A stretch of DNA of 64,000 nucleotides, taken from positions 20,757,501 through 20,821,500 of the forward strand of contig CM042023.1 in assembly GCA_023525975.1 (NCBI GenBank). Reading direction: 5' to 3'. Source of the DNA: Smallanthus sonchifolius (Eukaryota; Streptophyta; Magnoliopsida; Asterales; Asteraceae). The first letter of the stretch is position 1. Every line of letters starts with the position of its first letter. Position numbers and translations under genes: made by a program. Under the pieces are notes generated by a model, which did no database searches, was not told the origin of the DNA, and was given only the letters and a program-made list of their open reading frames with translations. Shown here one piece after another: positions 31,565 through 44,011 of this stretch.

Positions 31565-34500
31565 ATGGTGATTCCACCGTCGCCGATTGGCTTCTTGCCG
31601 GTTGAACAAACATCATCTTCTGAAGACATGGATACCGCCGATTCCGTACGTTCAAGGACCTCCACTTCAACAAATCCTGCCAGGCGGAGAACCACCTCTA
31701 GTGGAACGCCGGCGAAGACTTCTCCTTCTCTCTGCCGGTCGCAATCGTTCAGTCGAGAGATCGGACATGCTTCTAGTGAAACGTATTTGATTACTCGCCT
31801 TGCGTTCACACTTCTACGCTATCTCGGGTACAATTCTTCTGTATTATGTTCTGAATTTAGGTTTTGCACACATTCCATCTGGTTTTGTTGCAACCACGCG
31901 ATTTGGAGCTACTTGATCTGTATCTATTTTAAAATGATATTAATTTGAGGTTTCTGTCTGTTCCGGTCGTTGAAGTAGTTAAGATGAAATGGAGGAAGTA
32001 TCATCATTTTAAATTGAGATGTTATAATTCAGTGTTCTGTGAGTTGAATTAGGTCATAAACCATCTCTCAATTACACACACACACACACACACACTTATA
32101 GGTTTATCAATTTGAACCCGCCTATGGTATGATTGACCATCACAATCAATGAGCACATGTTTGTGGAATTGATAGTAGGTTGTGAAACAGGTCTCTGCTT
32201 AGTTAGGCTTCCTCACCTTCAGTTAGTAAATTTGCTTTCGCTGTTGATATGATATCCTCTACCGTTTGGCATAGCCGCATAGGTGGCTTGGTTATCCACA
32301 CAACATCTTACATTCTATGATTTCTTATATTCTTTTCGTGTTACATCTAAGTCGGTACCAGTTTTTTGTACTTCCTGTTACATAGAAAAATTCTCAAAAC
32401 TCTCACATTTTTGTAATTATCGCAGTAATCATAGTTTAGACTTGGTTTATTGTGATGTTTTGTGTCCAACACAAGTTTTATATTTCGAAAATCATCGAAA
32501 CTTTATTTGGTGTGTTGAACTGTTGATCACCATTCTCGATACATGTGTATACTACTTTCAAAACTTTCCTAGCTATTGTTGAAAGACAATTCAATACTTG
32601 ACTAAACATGTTCAAATTGATTGGGGTGGTGAGTTTTATAATTGACACCACACATATTAACTAAGATGAAGAGATGTTACAAGCTCTTTTCAATCAATAG
32701 TACTTGGGATAGTTCAAAATAACATATGGAACATCACTGTCCTAATCGTTTGTTTTCAATCAGGGTAGGCCGCCGGTGGATCTCAAGGCTTCTTGCCCTC
32801 GGTCTTTATGCGATGTTCCTAATGCCTGGCTTCCTCCAAGGTGTGTTTGAGAGCTTTGACTAGACACTTTTCTCACTGGAAGATTTACATATAAACAAAT
32901 TTTCACACATTAAATTCAGTATATAAGTATGGTGCTGGTTAATCATGTTTTGGTCTTTTTGGAAGGAAATTTTGAATTAGTCATTCGTTTGGCAGTTTTA
33001 CATCAATATTTCTTTTCAATCCGTATTCGGAGAAGTATAGTTTACGGAGATCAGCCTAGAAATAGGTAATGCAAATTTGGTTATTCGGATACTAACGCGG
33101 TTCGTCCTTTTTCCATTTAGATTTATCATATTAATTATGACTGCAAACTTTTCAGGTTGGATTTATACCTACCCAAAAACATAAATAGTCCAAAGCCAGT
33201 TATTGTATTTGTGACTGGTGGAACATGGATCATAGGGTAAGCAAGGACTACATATTCTTTATATGCTTTTATGTGCACTTTCATGCAATATCTCCTTCTA
33301 CCATGATGTATTGTGTATTAGATTAAGAAAACATAACTATTAGATTAGGTTTGTTTGTATAGATGTCTCGGCCCTATTATTTTATAGATGGGCCTATGCC
33401 CTTTAGGGTTTCCTATGTAACCTTATATCTATAAATTTGATAGCATATTTGTAGATACACGGTTACATAGGATATCCTAGAGGGCCAAGTCTCGTCTTGA
33501 TAGGGCCCAGCCCATCTATACAATAGCCCTAGGTATACCCTTAACCTGTTGTTGTGGATTATGTTTTATTAATTTCTGTTAATATTTTTGTATCTTGGGT
33601 ATCAGGTTTACTTGTGCCACTTTTACACTGTATTTATCAAATAAAATTTGCAAAATTGTAAATGTCAGATGCTTTCGCAGCACGAAGTGGAGATGTATAA
33701 GTTTTGAAATAAAGAAGGGGTGGCAAAACAGGGGTGGGGTGGGTGACGGGTCAAAACAATCTTTTTACCTTTTTAGTGCGTCAAAATGGCTTGTGTCGGG
33801 CTGACACTTGAACATTTTGTAATATGTTTATTTATGTTTTTTTAATGCTTATTACTCATAAACTTTTATGCATATAACGGTGCTTTTTGTTGTGTTTCTG
33901 TTTGCTATGGTGATGTAGGTATAAAGGATGGGGTTCTCTCTTAGGATTTCAATTAGCAGAAAGAGATATCATTGTTACATGCATTGATTACCGGTGAGGC
34001 GGTGATCAGTTTTATCCAAGTACACTTCCCCATTAATTATTTTGATGATTTCATAAGTTGATATGCTTTTGCACGAATCTTTTATGCAGGAACTTTCCCC
34101 AGGGTACAATCGGTGATATGGTTGAAGATGTTTCTCAAGGAATATCATATGTATGCAACAATATAGCTCGTTTTGGTGGTGATCCCAATAGGTAACCGAC
34201 GAGTCTATTTGAGGTTATATATATAGTGCCTTTTGATACTCGGTGACATCATGTTGACTTTGACTTTTTTTGATGAAGGATATATTTAATGGGGCAGTCT
34301 GCTGGTGCTCATATATCTTCTTGTGCACTCCTAAAGCAGGCTATCAAGGAATCGAAAGGAGAGAGTATCTGCTGGAGAGCGTCTCAAATAAATGCTTATT
34401 TTGGTTTATCCGGGGGGTAAGCATATGTCATAAATTCTTGTGTAATTAGGGTTCTTTTTTTTTTAAATTGGAATTTGTTGCTACTTGCCTTATAGGTACA

Positions 34501-35740
34501 ACTTAACCAACTTGGTTGACCATTTTGATCGCCGAGGACTTTATAGATCTATATTTTTAAGGTATTAAATAATTTATATCTCCAAATGTTGTGAGTGCAT
34601 GCATCAGTATATGTTTTAGAATTTGTTTTTTATTTGGTCCTAAAATATTAACATTAAATTATATGACAGTATAATGGAGGGGGATGAATCTCTGCAACAG
34701 TTTTCTCCTGAAATTCTTATTGAAGATCCAAGTGCTAGGAATGCTGTTCCTCTCTTGCCCCATATCGTTCTTTTTCACGGAACTGAAGATTTTTCTATAC
34801 CACCAGATTCAAGGTGTGAAACTCGTCTCCTCTCTTCATAGATTACTGCCATCAGATGATAATGATAGAGGTGGGAAAATGGGCCGGATCGGGTAATGGG
34901 TCCAAACGAGTTGGCCAAGAACACGCAGGGGCTTGTATGCATTCTTAGGGACACACTTGTGTCTGAAACTTAAGTAGAATAAGCGATTAACTACCGCATT
35001 CTTCATTATACACACAATGGGTTTCAAAACCGCAACCACTTGGTTGTTGGGTCACCTAGGCCAAAGGCCTGTTGGAATATAATGATGTTTACCTATATAA
35101 TCAAGATATGCTGCAATATTTTAAATTAGATTCGTTTTGCAGTATTACTTTTGTGGACACTCTCAAGAAAGTTGGGGCACGGGCCGAACTTATACTATAT
35201 CATGGAAAAACCCATACAGATTTGTTTATTCAAGTAAATTACAAAATCTCTAGTCTTTTCCAGTGATAATTACATCCGTATTCTTCAACAGGTTGATTTG
35301 GGTAATTTTTGGCTGTTTGATGGTTTCTTTAGGGTCTACTTAAATTATACAATCACTCTTATAAAACTTGCTAACATACAACGGGTCCAAAAGGGCCAGC
35401 ACCACCCACCAACTTGCTAACAAGATAACCCATTTTGATACTTCTTTTCCTAAAGGGACCGTTTCAACCCGAGCCCATTTTGATCAGAACCCGTTTTGAC
35501 CTGAACCCTTCTGTATTGCCAGGCTTCCTGGCCAATCAATAATAATGAATTGATTTTGTGGTGGTCTTAATTAATCAGGATGCTCTAAGAGGCGGGAAGG
35601 AGGAGCTATTTGATTATATAGTTGACTACTTGCATGCTGGTGACGCGGAAGCACTTGCTAATGACGCTGTGGCACCTCCAAGAAAACGACTTTGTCCTGA
35701 ACCGTTGTTGAAGTTGGCTGGTCTGGTCAGCCCTTTCTGA
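31565..35740 (+). CDS. ICME: Isoprenylcysteine alpha-carbonyl methylesterase (ICME/ICME-like), 11 exons
   Basis: Exons: 31565-31827, 32764-32840, 32996-33065, 33156-33236, 33919-33993, 34090-34191, 34279-34416, 34496-34561, 34670-34813, 35143-35233, 35579-35740; all introns are GT-AG and phases fit, giving 422 residues. The enzyme hydrolyses the methyl ester of prenylated proteins' C-terminal cysteine and counters ABA signalling in Arabidopsis; it resides in endomembranes. A hydrophobic segment lies at about 89-112 (LLALGLYAMFLMPGFLQ). Alpha/beta-hydrolase marks are the oxyanion motif VTGGTWIIG, nucleophile Ser230 in GQSAG, Asp331 in FHGTEDFSIP and His363 in GKTHTDLF. The C-terminus ends LVSPF as in the family. 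Length equals the usual 420-430. Whether it is ICME or an ICME-like paralogue cannot be told here. Confidence 0.93.
32073..32095. repeat. (CA)n microsatellite in ICME intron 1
   Basis: ACACACAC... of about 11 units. Confidence 0.9.
33357..33521. mobile_element. Foldback MITE in ICME intron 4
   Basis: The left arm GTATAGATGTCTCGGCCCTAT pairs with the right arm ATAGGGCCCAGCCCATCTATAC. Inside, CCTATGTAACC pairs with GGTTACATAGG. About 165 bp; no clear target duplication was seen. Confidence 0.6.
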
Positions 35741-36750
35741 TTCCAAGTCTCTTATTATAATGTTTTGTGTCCAGAATTCACTACCTCACTGCTACTGGTT
35801 TGTCTCGGCTTATAAACACCTGTCTCAACAGAGAAGTACTACCTCCTTATTTCCTTTGTTCTAGTGGATGTCAATTATTTCTTTACCACATAACTCAGTA
35901 AAAACTATTTGATAAGACAAAGCTACTAAAAACATGTTTAGAGTTATTTTAAGATTTTATTGGGTATATTTATATGTTATTTTTCGTGTCACATAATTAG
36001 TGTTGTTTATGCTATGACGAGTGCATATTCGTGTCAAACCCAACAACATACTGCCATACTGGTTTAAAGGTGATGTTTCTTATTCTCAAGCTTAGCGGGG
36101 AAAATATTATGGATTAGAACTCTTAGAAGGGTCCAAGGAGGGAACTTTTTTCGAATTCCCAAAATATGGTCCCAAAGAAGTCGAACCCTAGGAGCGTAAC
36201 CCATATTCAGATCGATGGCTTGGTACAGTTTGGCTCTTCTTCGTCGCCCTTGATGTTGTAGTGAGCTTGGGTTTCCTTGTCATTTTCTATATATAGTGTG
36301 CTTATACTAATTTATATTAAAATTTACAATTCAAATTCGAAGTTTCGTAAGTCACTTGTGACCATAATTGTTAGGTCATCCGGCTAGAAATCGCACCGTG
36401 ATCTGACGTGGAATCATGAATCGTGTCGTGATTCATTTGGAACATAACCCCCTCAAAAAAAGTTTCACGCCGTGGTTGTTGTATGTGATTTTTTTCACGG
36501 CAAAAGTTTTAAAAGATGATGGATATCCAAGGTGATTCGTGTAGTCAATTTTCTATTACTTATTTTTTTAAAGAGAGAATGAATATCCATGCAAAATTTT
36601 AAAGAGATAATGGATATGCATGGCAAAATTTTAAATCTTATCCAAGGCAAAATTTTAAATCCTATTAAATCGGTTACTTAAATAAATAAAAATTAATAAT
36701 TTTAATCAAAAAACAATAAAAGGAGTTTAAAGAACGTCAAGGTATCTCGT
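35741..36750. other. ICME 3' flank and intergenic
   Basis: 3' untranslated and AT-rich intergenic sequence. TGGATATCCAAGG, TGAATATCCATGC and TGGATATGCATGG repeat loosely at 36520-36625. No gene seen. Confidence 0.45.
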
Positions 36751-36759
36751 AGTTTTTTA

Positions 36760-36856
36760 GTTATGCATTTTTTTTAGTAATTTGATTAATGTATTTTTTT
36801 AGTAATTTGATTAATGTATTTTTTTTAGTTTGAATTAATGTATTTTTTTTAGTAAG
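36760..36856. repeat. About 26-bp AT-rich tandem repeat
   Basis: AGTAATTTGATTAATGTATTTTTT is repeated about three times, directly at the left edge of the Copia fragment. Confidence 0.8.
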
Positions 36857-36889
36857 TATGCTATGAGCCATGGTCAGAAAGAGTTGCAT

Positions 36890-37943
36890 AGTTTGCTTGA
36901 GATGGGGGCCAGGTTGGCGAAGAACCGGTCTGAGTTGGGCACTGTGAGGGGATGTGGCCAATCCCACAACGGCTGCAGTGACCATATACAGTATTCTGGG
37001 TGGATGCCCAGGCAAACTGCTGTGACCTGTTCTGAGTTGCTGGTCCACGAGAGTCTTCCCGTCCCCTGAAGTTATTCCCACGTGAGTTACCACGGTAAGT
37101 GCCACGCTTATTGCCACGGTAATTGTTGGACGGGCGATTGGCATAAAAGGCCTAGGGCTGAGTTTGTTGAGATATAAGAGGGCTGAGTTGGTACCCAAGC
37201 TAGGTTGTGGCCTGCTGCAGGGTGGTGAGGTGAGACTGTGTGGGGGCTGGTGTCTTCGCAGGGACCAGTGGTGGAAGCAGTAAAAGATTGGGGTAGTATC
37301 TGGGCATGGCGGTTGATCATAAAGTCATGATCGCTGAGTAAGCCATGCAATTCATTAAAGGTGATGGGAGGTGAACGGGCTAGAAGGTTTGCTTTTAACC
37401 CATTATATTCATCACGAAGGCTGGCGATGGCAAGCATGACCAAGTCCTTATCTTTGAAGGGCTCACCGATGTTGGCTAAGGCAGTGGCATATTCTTGGGC
37501 CCACCGAGATAGGACGCAGATGTTTCATCCCTTTTCATCTCGATCTTCAAAAGCTGAGTTTTGAGTATGTATTCTCTGGAGGAATTGTTTGGGGCATAGG
37601 CACGCTCAAGAGATGGCCAGAGTTCACGAGAAGTGAGGCCCTGAACGTGTTGGAACGAGGCTTCCGAGACTATGGTAATAAGAATCATACGGACGTGGGC
37701 ATCATTGGAGATCCAATGAAAATAGCTGGGATTATCGATGGATGGGTTTTCTGTGGTTGCTGCAGTTTTCGGTAGAAGGCACCTGATTGTACCATCTATG
37801 TAGCCGAATAGGTTATTAGTGACCAAGAATGGATGAATCATAGCTTTCCAGAATCCATAATTGGTGGGTGAAAGTTTGAAGGCAAATTTATGAGAGTTGT
37901 GGGCTGTTTTCTCAACAGAGGTGAAGGATCGGATCATTGCCAT
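36890..37943 (-). pseudogene. Copia gag (UBN2-type) pseudogene
   Basis: Starts MAMIRSFTSVEKTAHNSHKF, with the gag landmark KLSPTNYGFWKAMIHPFLVT and LFGYIDGTI. The middle continues in another frame (MVMLAIASLRDEYNGLKANL, HGLLSDHDFMINRH), so there is a frameshift near 37450-37480. Near the end, in a third frame, a zinc-knuckle-like CSRCGIGHIPSQCP is seen (one residue shorter than the CX2CX4HX4C pattern). Gag would package element RNA; this copy is not functional. Confidence 0.85.
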
Positions 37944-38080
37944 GGAGAAAAAAGGACTGATCGGAAAAGGTTAGAGGCGGAGCAGTGGTGGTTGGAGGGG
38001 CAGAGGCGACAAAATTAGGGTAGAGGCCGATGAGTTGCCTGAAGTTATTCTTGGTCGATCTTTTGGTTTTCCTTGGCAGA

Positions 38081-38092
38081 GCTCTGATACCA
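38081..38092 (-). other. Primer-binding site of the Copia fragment
   Basis: The - strand reads TGGTATCAGAGC, complementary to initiator Met tRNA, next to the short LTR. Confidence 0.9.
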
Positions 38093-38331
38093 AGTCAAAC
38101 ACATGAAAAGTCTTGTTGTATTGATTGAATAACAAGAGTACAATAGAGGGATATAAATAGCAAATAGAGTTACACTTAGGTACCCCCTATATAATAGAAA
38201 TTAACATATAGATAAAACATATTGTCTAACATAGTAATGTTTTTTTTAGTTATTTTATTTAATATACTTTTTTTATTAATAAAATATTATGTTTTATTTT
38301 ATTTAACTGAAAATTAAAAAATAAACATTTA

Positions 38332-38467
38332 ATTATCACACCACCACAATCACACGGATATACCCCTTGCTTAGTGATGGATGGTGTGATAATGAGTGAC
38401 GTGGCGTTACGTGACGTGCACTTTATTATCACAGCACACCACAATCACAAGGGTATATCCCTTGCTT
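38332..38467. repeat. Direct and inverted copies of a CACCACAATCACA block
   Basis: TTATCACACCACCACAATCACA (38333) recurs at 38426 as TTATCACAGCACACCACAATCACA, each followed by GG.TATA.CCCTTGCTT. GATGGATGGTGTGATAA between them is the inverse. MITE-like remnant. Confidence 0.6.
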
Positions 38468-39009
38468 TTATAGATGACACACGTGTGACATGTGAAGGGG
38501 GAATTCATAAACACAATGTTCTTGGTCCTAGCTATGATTGATGTGGTTATCACGAATGGGCATGAACACTTTACCAAATTACCATGCCATGCATGTAAGA
38601 AAGAATATAGCCACTAAGAAAATAACAAGGATGTTAAATTAATGATGTGCAACACTCACAAATTTTCCCATTCAAATCTTCCATCCAAAAAAAGCGTACT
38701 TACTTTTCCAAGTGAGCACCACCTTTTACTTTTATTTTTTATAACCTTAATTATTTATTATATGAAACTATTTAGTTTTTCTTATTGTTTAAAAAATAAT
38801 AATTAATTAAGTTTAAATATTAATAATTAAAAATAAAAAAATATATTTAAATATTATATAATTGAGGAAAATTTCAAATTCAACATTACATAAATATGAA
38901 CGTTAGGTAATTTGATAAAAATATAACTAAACATTAAATAAATTAAACTATTATAAGACATAAACATAAATAGTCTTGAAGGTTACAAATATGTTCCATC
39001 AATTCATGT

Positions 39010-39290
39010 CGAAGTTGACGATGAATTGGCCTAACATCAACTTGGTGGATAATTTGGTGGATCGCTGAACCTTTTTATATAAAGTTCAAATTCCATTGTA
39101 GTTTCTTGTGTATAATTTGATGGATCACCAGCAGCAACATCATCATCATCATTGCCGAAGTTGACTATGAATTGGCCTAACATCAACTTGGTGGGCATTG
39201 AACCTTTTTATATAAAGTTTAAATTCCACTGCAGTTCCTCATGTATAATTTGATGGATCACCAGCAGCAACATCATCATCATCATTACTG
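39010..39290. repeat. 145-bp tandem duplication
   Basis: CGAAGTTGACGATGAATTGG at 39010 and CGAAGTTGACTATGAATTGG at about 39155. Both units continue through CATCAACTTGGTGG, TTTTTATATAAAGTT and GGATCACCAGCAGCAACATC. Confidence 0.85.
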
Positions 39291-39539
39291 TTCGACCAAA
39301 TACTTATGAGAAGTCTTTCGTCCTTTACAATCAAATTATGTATTATAATGCATTCATACATTACATCACTAGTTACTTTCATGCTCCAAGCTCTTGCTAG
39401 ACCTCATCGTCGTCGTCATCATCAGACACCAAAGGCTTTTTGCACATCTTTTCTTGTAGACTTATGTCTTTGTATGATTAATTTATCCTCTTGGGTCGTG
39501 TGGATGTGTAAAATGTTTTACTAGTGTAACTCATTCAAG

Positions 39540-39800
39540 ATACATACCACGTGCAAGATAGTATCCCTGTGTGTATTATGCTCCATTCGCTACAAAATGG
39601 CTTGTAAGCACACTACCATCTAAAACATGGCTGAATATCATTTTTAGACCCCGCTACACTGAAATATGCATGCCAAATCCAGAGATCTTGTTATGCAACT
39701 ACCTTTGACATAATTGTTAGATATCCATGGTCACCCCTTGTATATTAAGTTGGTTACTCGATGTGTTGAATGTAATCCTCACGAAATTCCGACATTTATT
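39540..39800 (-). pseudogene. PIF/Harbinger transposase remnant
   Basis: The - strand reads DLWIWHAYFSVAGSKNDIQ, matching the hallmark DLWIWHAFFG.AGSNNDI segment of plant Harbinger (HARBI1-like, DDE_Tnp_4) transposases. It is followed by pieces similar to the GYYLADGIYPEW region (TGILSCTWYVS). Stops lie before and after. It is only a fragment of a domesticated or mobile nuclease, and its terminal repeats were not found. Confidence 0.7.
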
Positions 39801-39888
39801 TTAACTATTCTGGCAAATTGTAATTTCATTATTTTATGACTTGCATTTATGAAGGTATCCTATTTATTCATTATAAGTCATAAGTATA

Positions 39889-39915
39889 CATACATACATA
39901 CATACATACATACAT
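39889..39915. repeat. (CATA)n microsatellite
   Basis: About seven CATA/ATAC units. Confidence 0.9.
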
Positions 39916-39999
39916 TGGATACAATTATTTCAAATTCAAAAATAATAGATATTTGTATAAGGAAGTATATAAATAATTGTTACTATTTTATTTAATATA

Positions 40000-40021
40000 T
40001 ATATATATATATATATATATG
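40000..40021. repeat. (AT)n microsatellite
   Basis: About eleven AT units. Confidence 0.9.
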
Positions 40022-40864
40022 ATTATACTAAATACATCAGTTATACAAAAAGTAAGTTTTAAAAAAAACTTTATATATTTACATCTTTCAAACATAATTA
40101 TATAAATATATATCCTATTGATTATATTAAATAAACCCTTATTACAATTGTTATTTTATAAAAGGACATTTGTTCTTTTATAAAACAATTATAACAAATA
40201 ATGACTTAGATTTTATAAAGCTATAAAAGAGGTACTTTTATAAATAATTTTAAAACAAAAGAGTTAAGGATGTCATTGAACCCTCTCAAATAACCAATTT
40301 GAACTCCTTCAAGCCTTGAACCCCGTTTAGGCAATTTTGACTTTTCGGAGTCAAACCTGAATGAAATCGGTCCCAAATTCATCCGAAATCAAAGCCTTTA
40401 ATGGCTAATAATTGTGTAGGAACGTTATGAGATCCAAACCGAATGCGTTTGATGAAGCAATTAAGTCGTAATCAAGAAATTGAACTCATACTCATTTCCA
40501 GTCGAACTCGCAATCAATTTGTGCATTACCTGTGAAATTGAATCTCTATAACGAGTCTAATACAGTCACGACCCTCCTCCCTCACCAACAGAACTCACAA
40601 TTCCACTCCTTTCCACCTCTCGTTCGCGTTTAACCTCTGAAGAACTCGAATACGTAACCCCCATCCGATCTCACTCATTGCTTAGCCAATGCAGGTAATC
40701 TTTACATCATCAGACTCGTTTTTACTTAGTGAATGAAAGCCATATGATCCTAAGATCAATCGGTGGCTTACTTGGGTTGATTTGGGTAACTAAGGTTTAT
40801 GCATTCATATGGGAACGATGGTGGTTTGGGCATAATTGATAAAATTAAACGATTCTGTGTTCTG

Positions 40865-40952
40865 TCAAGGCATTGTGCCCAGATTGTCTTGTTAACGCCT
40901 TGGTCCTCCCTGTCCGAGATCGCGGGTTCGAAACCCGGCTCCTGCCCTTTTT
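40865..40952 (+). repeat. tRNA-derived SINE-like sequence
   Basis: GCGGGTTCGAAACCCGGCTCC carries a perfect pol III B-box (GGTTCGAAACC, 40924-40935) and is followed by CTGCCC and a T-run. Upstream, AGATTGTCTTGTTAACGCC may be a degenerate A-box. The acceptor stem does not pair, so a functional tRNA is unlikely. Confidence 0.4.
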
Positions 40953-43243
40953 TCCTACTTTTTATTATTAATTGGTTTAAACACTTATTTTTACCCACTC
41001 ACATATACATATATATTTACAAATGAATAGACAAGAGATTTAACTACATACTAATAATTACAACTTGTAAATAATTTGGACATCCTATGCATTTTATAAA
41101 CTTTACAATTTTCATAAATATATATGTGTATATATAGATATACAATTGTATGTATGTATGTGTATATATATTTGTTTGAGCACGTTTTTCTAAAAAAAAC
41201 ACTTTTGATATCACAAGTAGTATATGAACATTATTACTTCTACGCAAATGATATCACTAACATATATTTTAGAGGAAACTAGTCGCGATGTCAACGTCAC
41301 AGCTTTTATTAAACGAAAGGAGTTATAAATATATGTATTTTCACTTAAACCGTTATAACGACGTGATTTATAAAACACGATAAATCGATATTATTTATTT
41401 TATTACATCATAAATTTCTGAATAAAAAATGGGCATAAATTGTCTAGACAAATTAATTGTGTTACTTTATAAATTAATAATGTTTATTATTATTAAATAT
41501 ATAAGAATCATTAAATTCTTTTAAACTTAAAAATAGTTATTTTGGTAAGAATGATTATTTAAAAAGTATAAAACCTATAAAAATACTTACATAATTATTT
41601 TAAATAAATAATTATACAAGTTTCATTAATTTCATTTAAAGACTATTTATTTAGCAACCCTTCTATAATACATTTAAATAAAAGGTCATTCTATTTACAT
41701 AAAGCAAACTATTTAAACCTCCTTCCTATTTCATATATTATTTATCTAATTAGAGCAATTATATAAATTCAAACATATCATTAGTATCATAAATATGATA
41801 TTATTAATTAGAAGGTCTAACTAATTCTAATTGATATTGACTTATCATTATAAACATACGTACTTTTCTACAAGTTTCTACAAAAACTTGTATCCGAACC
41901 CGAACTCCAAGAATCTTTAGAAACTCAAATAGATTTAGAATTATTTAATCTTATTGGGTCTAGAATACAAATTATTCTGTGTAGGTTGATTGTGAGGGGT
42001 CCTCACGAGGCCTAACCATTCTTAACAATTCATACCATTACCAGCTTCATTACGAGATGAGTTTACATAGCCCCTTTTTTATTTTTATATTTTTGGGGTG
42101 AAACATGTCTATAATTACATTATTTACACAATTCAATACCCTGTGTTCTTATGCCTTGGTCTTTATGCTTTATGTCTTAAACTGCTTGGCGACCAAAACG
42201 TGTGTTCATGTTAGTACAAGCATTAACTTGCGTGGCAAGCCTAAGGTAGTACCTTTTATGATCATTTATACGGGAATCCGATACATTACTTAACACGAAC
42301 CTTGGCGGGTTAGTGTTTACATTTAGAACTCCACACAATCCGGGAGATTGTGCATACATATAACATGGCTTGATTGTACGCTTGGAACCCTGCATGTTTT
42401 CACATTTATGCTCTAGACGCGCTTTGAACATATTGAATTGTAAACTTATACTTAACTTTTGTTTGGTGTCAAAACCTATGTTACTCACCAACTACTTGTA
42501 GTTGACAGTTACTTACATGTTTCAGGTGCACCAGTTTGAGGACACTACATGATCACATAGGACTATGGACCTAGCTTTAATAAAGATTGAATTTAACTTG
42601 TGTTATGTTGAAACTCTTTATTTTCCATTTCTACTTGTAACGGATGTTTTAATTATGATGAAATAATATTATCACATTTAATAGATGATCATGTGCTTAT
42701 GAATAACCGCGTCAGCCCCGGCGTATAATCCGCCGCCGACCGGGGTGTGACATTGAATACCAACTGACGTACGGGGCTTGTGCGTTTTTGTAAAGGGGAA
42801 AGACGCTTTTATATCAAACCCATCATATTTTTGTTTAAAGTTTACAAAAGGTTTGGAGATACCTTCAACAATTTGATTGAACAGTTGCATGCTCATTCGA
42901 AACAGTTGTCTAAAGACAAGACTAAAAACCTCATGTGTACAAAAACAGTCATTTTAAAGACGAGCATCCCAATCTTCACGATCCCTCACTATATATCCGC
43001 GTTTCCTTCTTGGACAGCTAGAACTTGACCCATGTGTGGCTTGGTGTTCTTTTATTTTTGGGGAAGGCATCGCCTGATGAATTTTATTAATAACCATGAA
43101 ACGAGATTTCAATCAAAATTTAAGGAAATAGTAAGTTTATTTTGTAAAAGTTTAATAAATTTAAGAAACATATAAATATTTATATTATTATAACCTAAAA
43201 GAGGGGCCCCACAAAAGCCTTGTCACGAGCATTGTCCTTATAA

Positions 43244-44011
43244 GAGCATCCACGATAAGACGACCCAAAAACAACTAAAATCATGTCTAGTTAGCTAACT
43301 CATCAAACAAGCACTTATCATTTAAAAACACCAAAAACCACATCAATAAGGAGACCTAAAATGCTAGTGTGGGACTAGCCAACTTGTTAGAGGCTCTTGT
43401 CTCTTAGATGGAAGGTCCTAGGTTTAAACCCAAACATTAGTGAATTATTTGGTGTAATTTAGGAGTAGGAATATAGTAGATTTGCCGTTTAAAAAAAAAT
43501 AAGGAGACCTAAAACATTGTCACATCATCACCACCTTTTACATTTATTTTTAATTATCTATCTTTTTTTTAATTAAATATATAAAAACATTTAAATACTT
43601 TTCGTTGGCACACCGTTTCTCATGGATTACGATTTGTTCGGGACTACATTCAGTTGTATCTCTAAAAATTGTAAAATTGTAAAATTTAAAAGTTATAAAT
43701 TATAGATTATTAAATTTTAAATTTAAAATAAAAAAAATCTTTAATTTTATAATAATTAAATTTTATAAATTTATAAACAAAATTGTTTTTTTATAACAAT
43801 TTATATATAGTTATATGCAAACAAATTTGTTTTTTTAATTATACCCAACCCCCGGCCCCATCTCTGCCGTTTCTTTCGTTTTTTGATGTTCATCCACATG
43901 AACATTGAGCAGAAAACCGTTGCCTTCAAAAACAGTCCCAATAGGGACAAACTCCAAAACCGGTTGAGGAGGTCGTTCTTTAGGGCCAAAACCAGCTTAT
44001 TGTTGGTGCTC
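43244..44011. mobile_element. PIF/Harbinger-type MITE, TSD TAA, containing a SINE
   Basis: Terminal inverted repeats GAGCATCCACGATAAG (left) and CTTATTGTTGGTGCTC (right), flanked by TAA at 43241-43243 and 44012-44014, the 3-bp duplication of PIF/Harbinger. Total 768 bp including a 136-bp SINE and its 17-bp duplication. No transposase. Confidence 0.75.
43362..43497 (+). mobile_element. SINE with 17-bp target-site duplication
   Basis: Flanked by AATAAGGAGACCTAAAA at 43345-43361 and 43498-43514, identical. The body has a tRNA-like head: GGACTAGCCAACTTGTTAGAGG (A-box region) and AAGGTCCTAGGTTTAAACCC (B-box region). It ends in an A-run. All are marks of a LINE-mobilised SINE. Confidence 0.9.

Larger units (their letters stand above)
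36857..38231 (-). mobile_element. Truncated Ty1/Copia element: LTR, PBS and gag only
   Basis: In - orientation: LTR 38231-38104 (TGTTAGACAATATG...CTTTTCA, about 128 bp), PBS TGGTATCAGAGC at 38081-38092, gag from ATG 37943, zinc knuckle near 36960-37000, then an abrupt end at about 36857 with no pol and no 3' LTR. The exact LTR end is uncertain by about ten bases. It appears to be an old 3'-truncated insertion. Confidence 0.8.
38232..39539. other. Intergenic repeats around a PIF/Harbinger remnant
   Basis: Holds the CACCACAATCACA repeat (38332-38467), very AT-rich sequence, and the 145-bp duplication at 39010-39290. Within the duplication, on the - strand, GATGATGATGATG would code an acidic run of the type seen at the start of some Harbinger proteins. 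No intact gene. Confidence 0.45.
39801..43243. other. Long intergenic stretch
   Basis: AT-rich with microsatellites. Moderately complex DNA at 40260-40760 and 41880-42780 looks like decayed retroelement sequence: 42740-42754 reads GACCGGGGTGTGACA, like the end of a chromovirus LTR. Open stretches such as 42177-42491 (-) show no domain and are not called. Confidence 0.4.

Noticed and set aside
40865..40952. Functional tRNA gene
   Set aside because: The B-box is perfect but acceptor and D stems do not pair; better read as a SINE or tRNA relic.
42177..42491. 104-residue open frame on the - strand
   Set aside because: No recognisable domain; lies in sequence that looks like a decayed retroelement.
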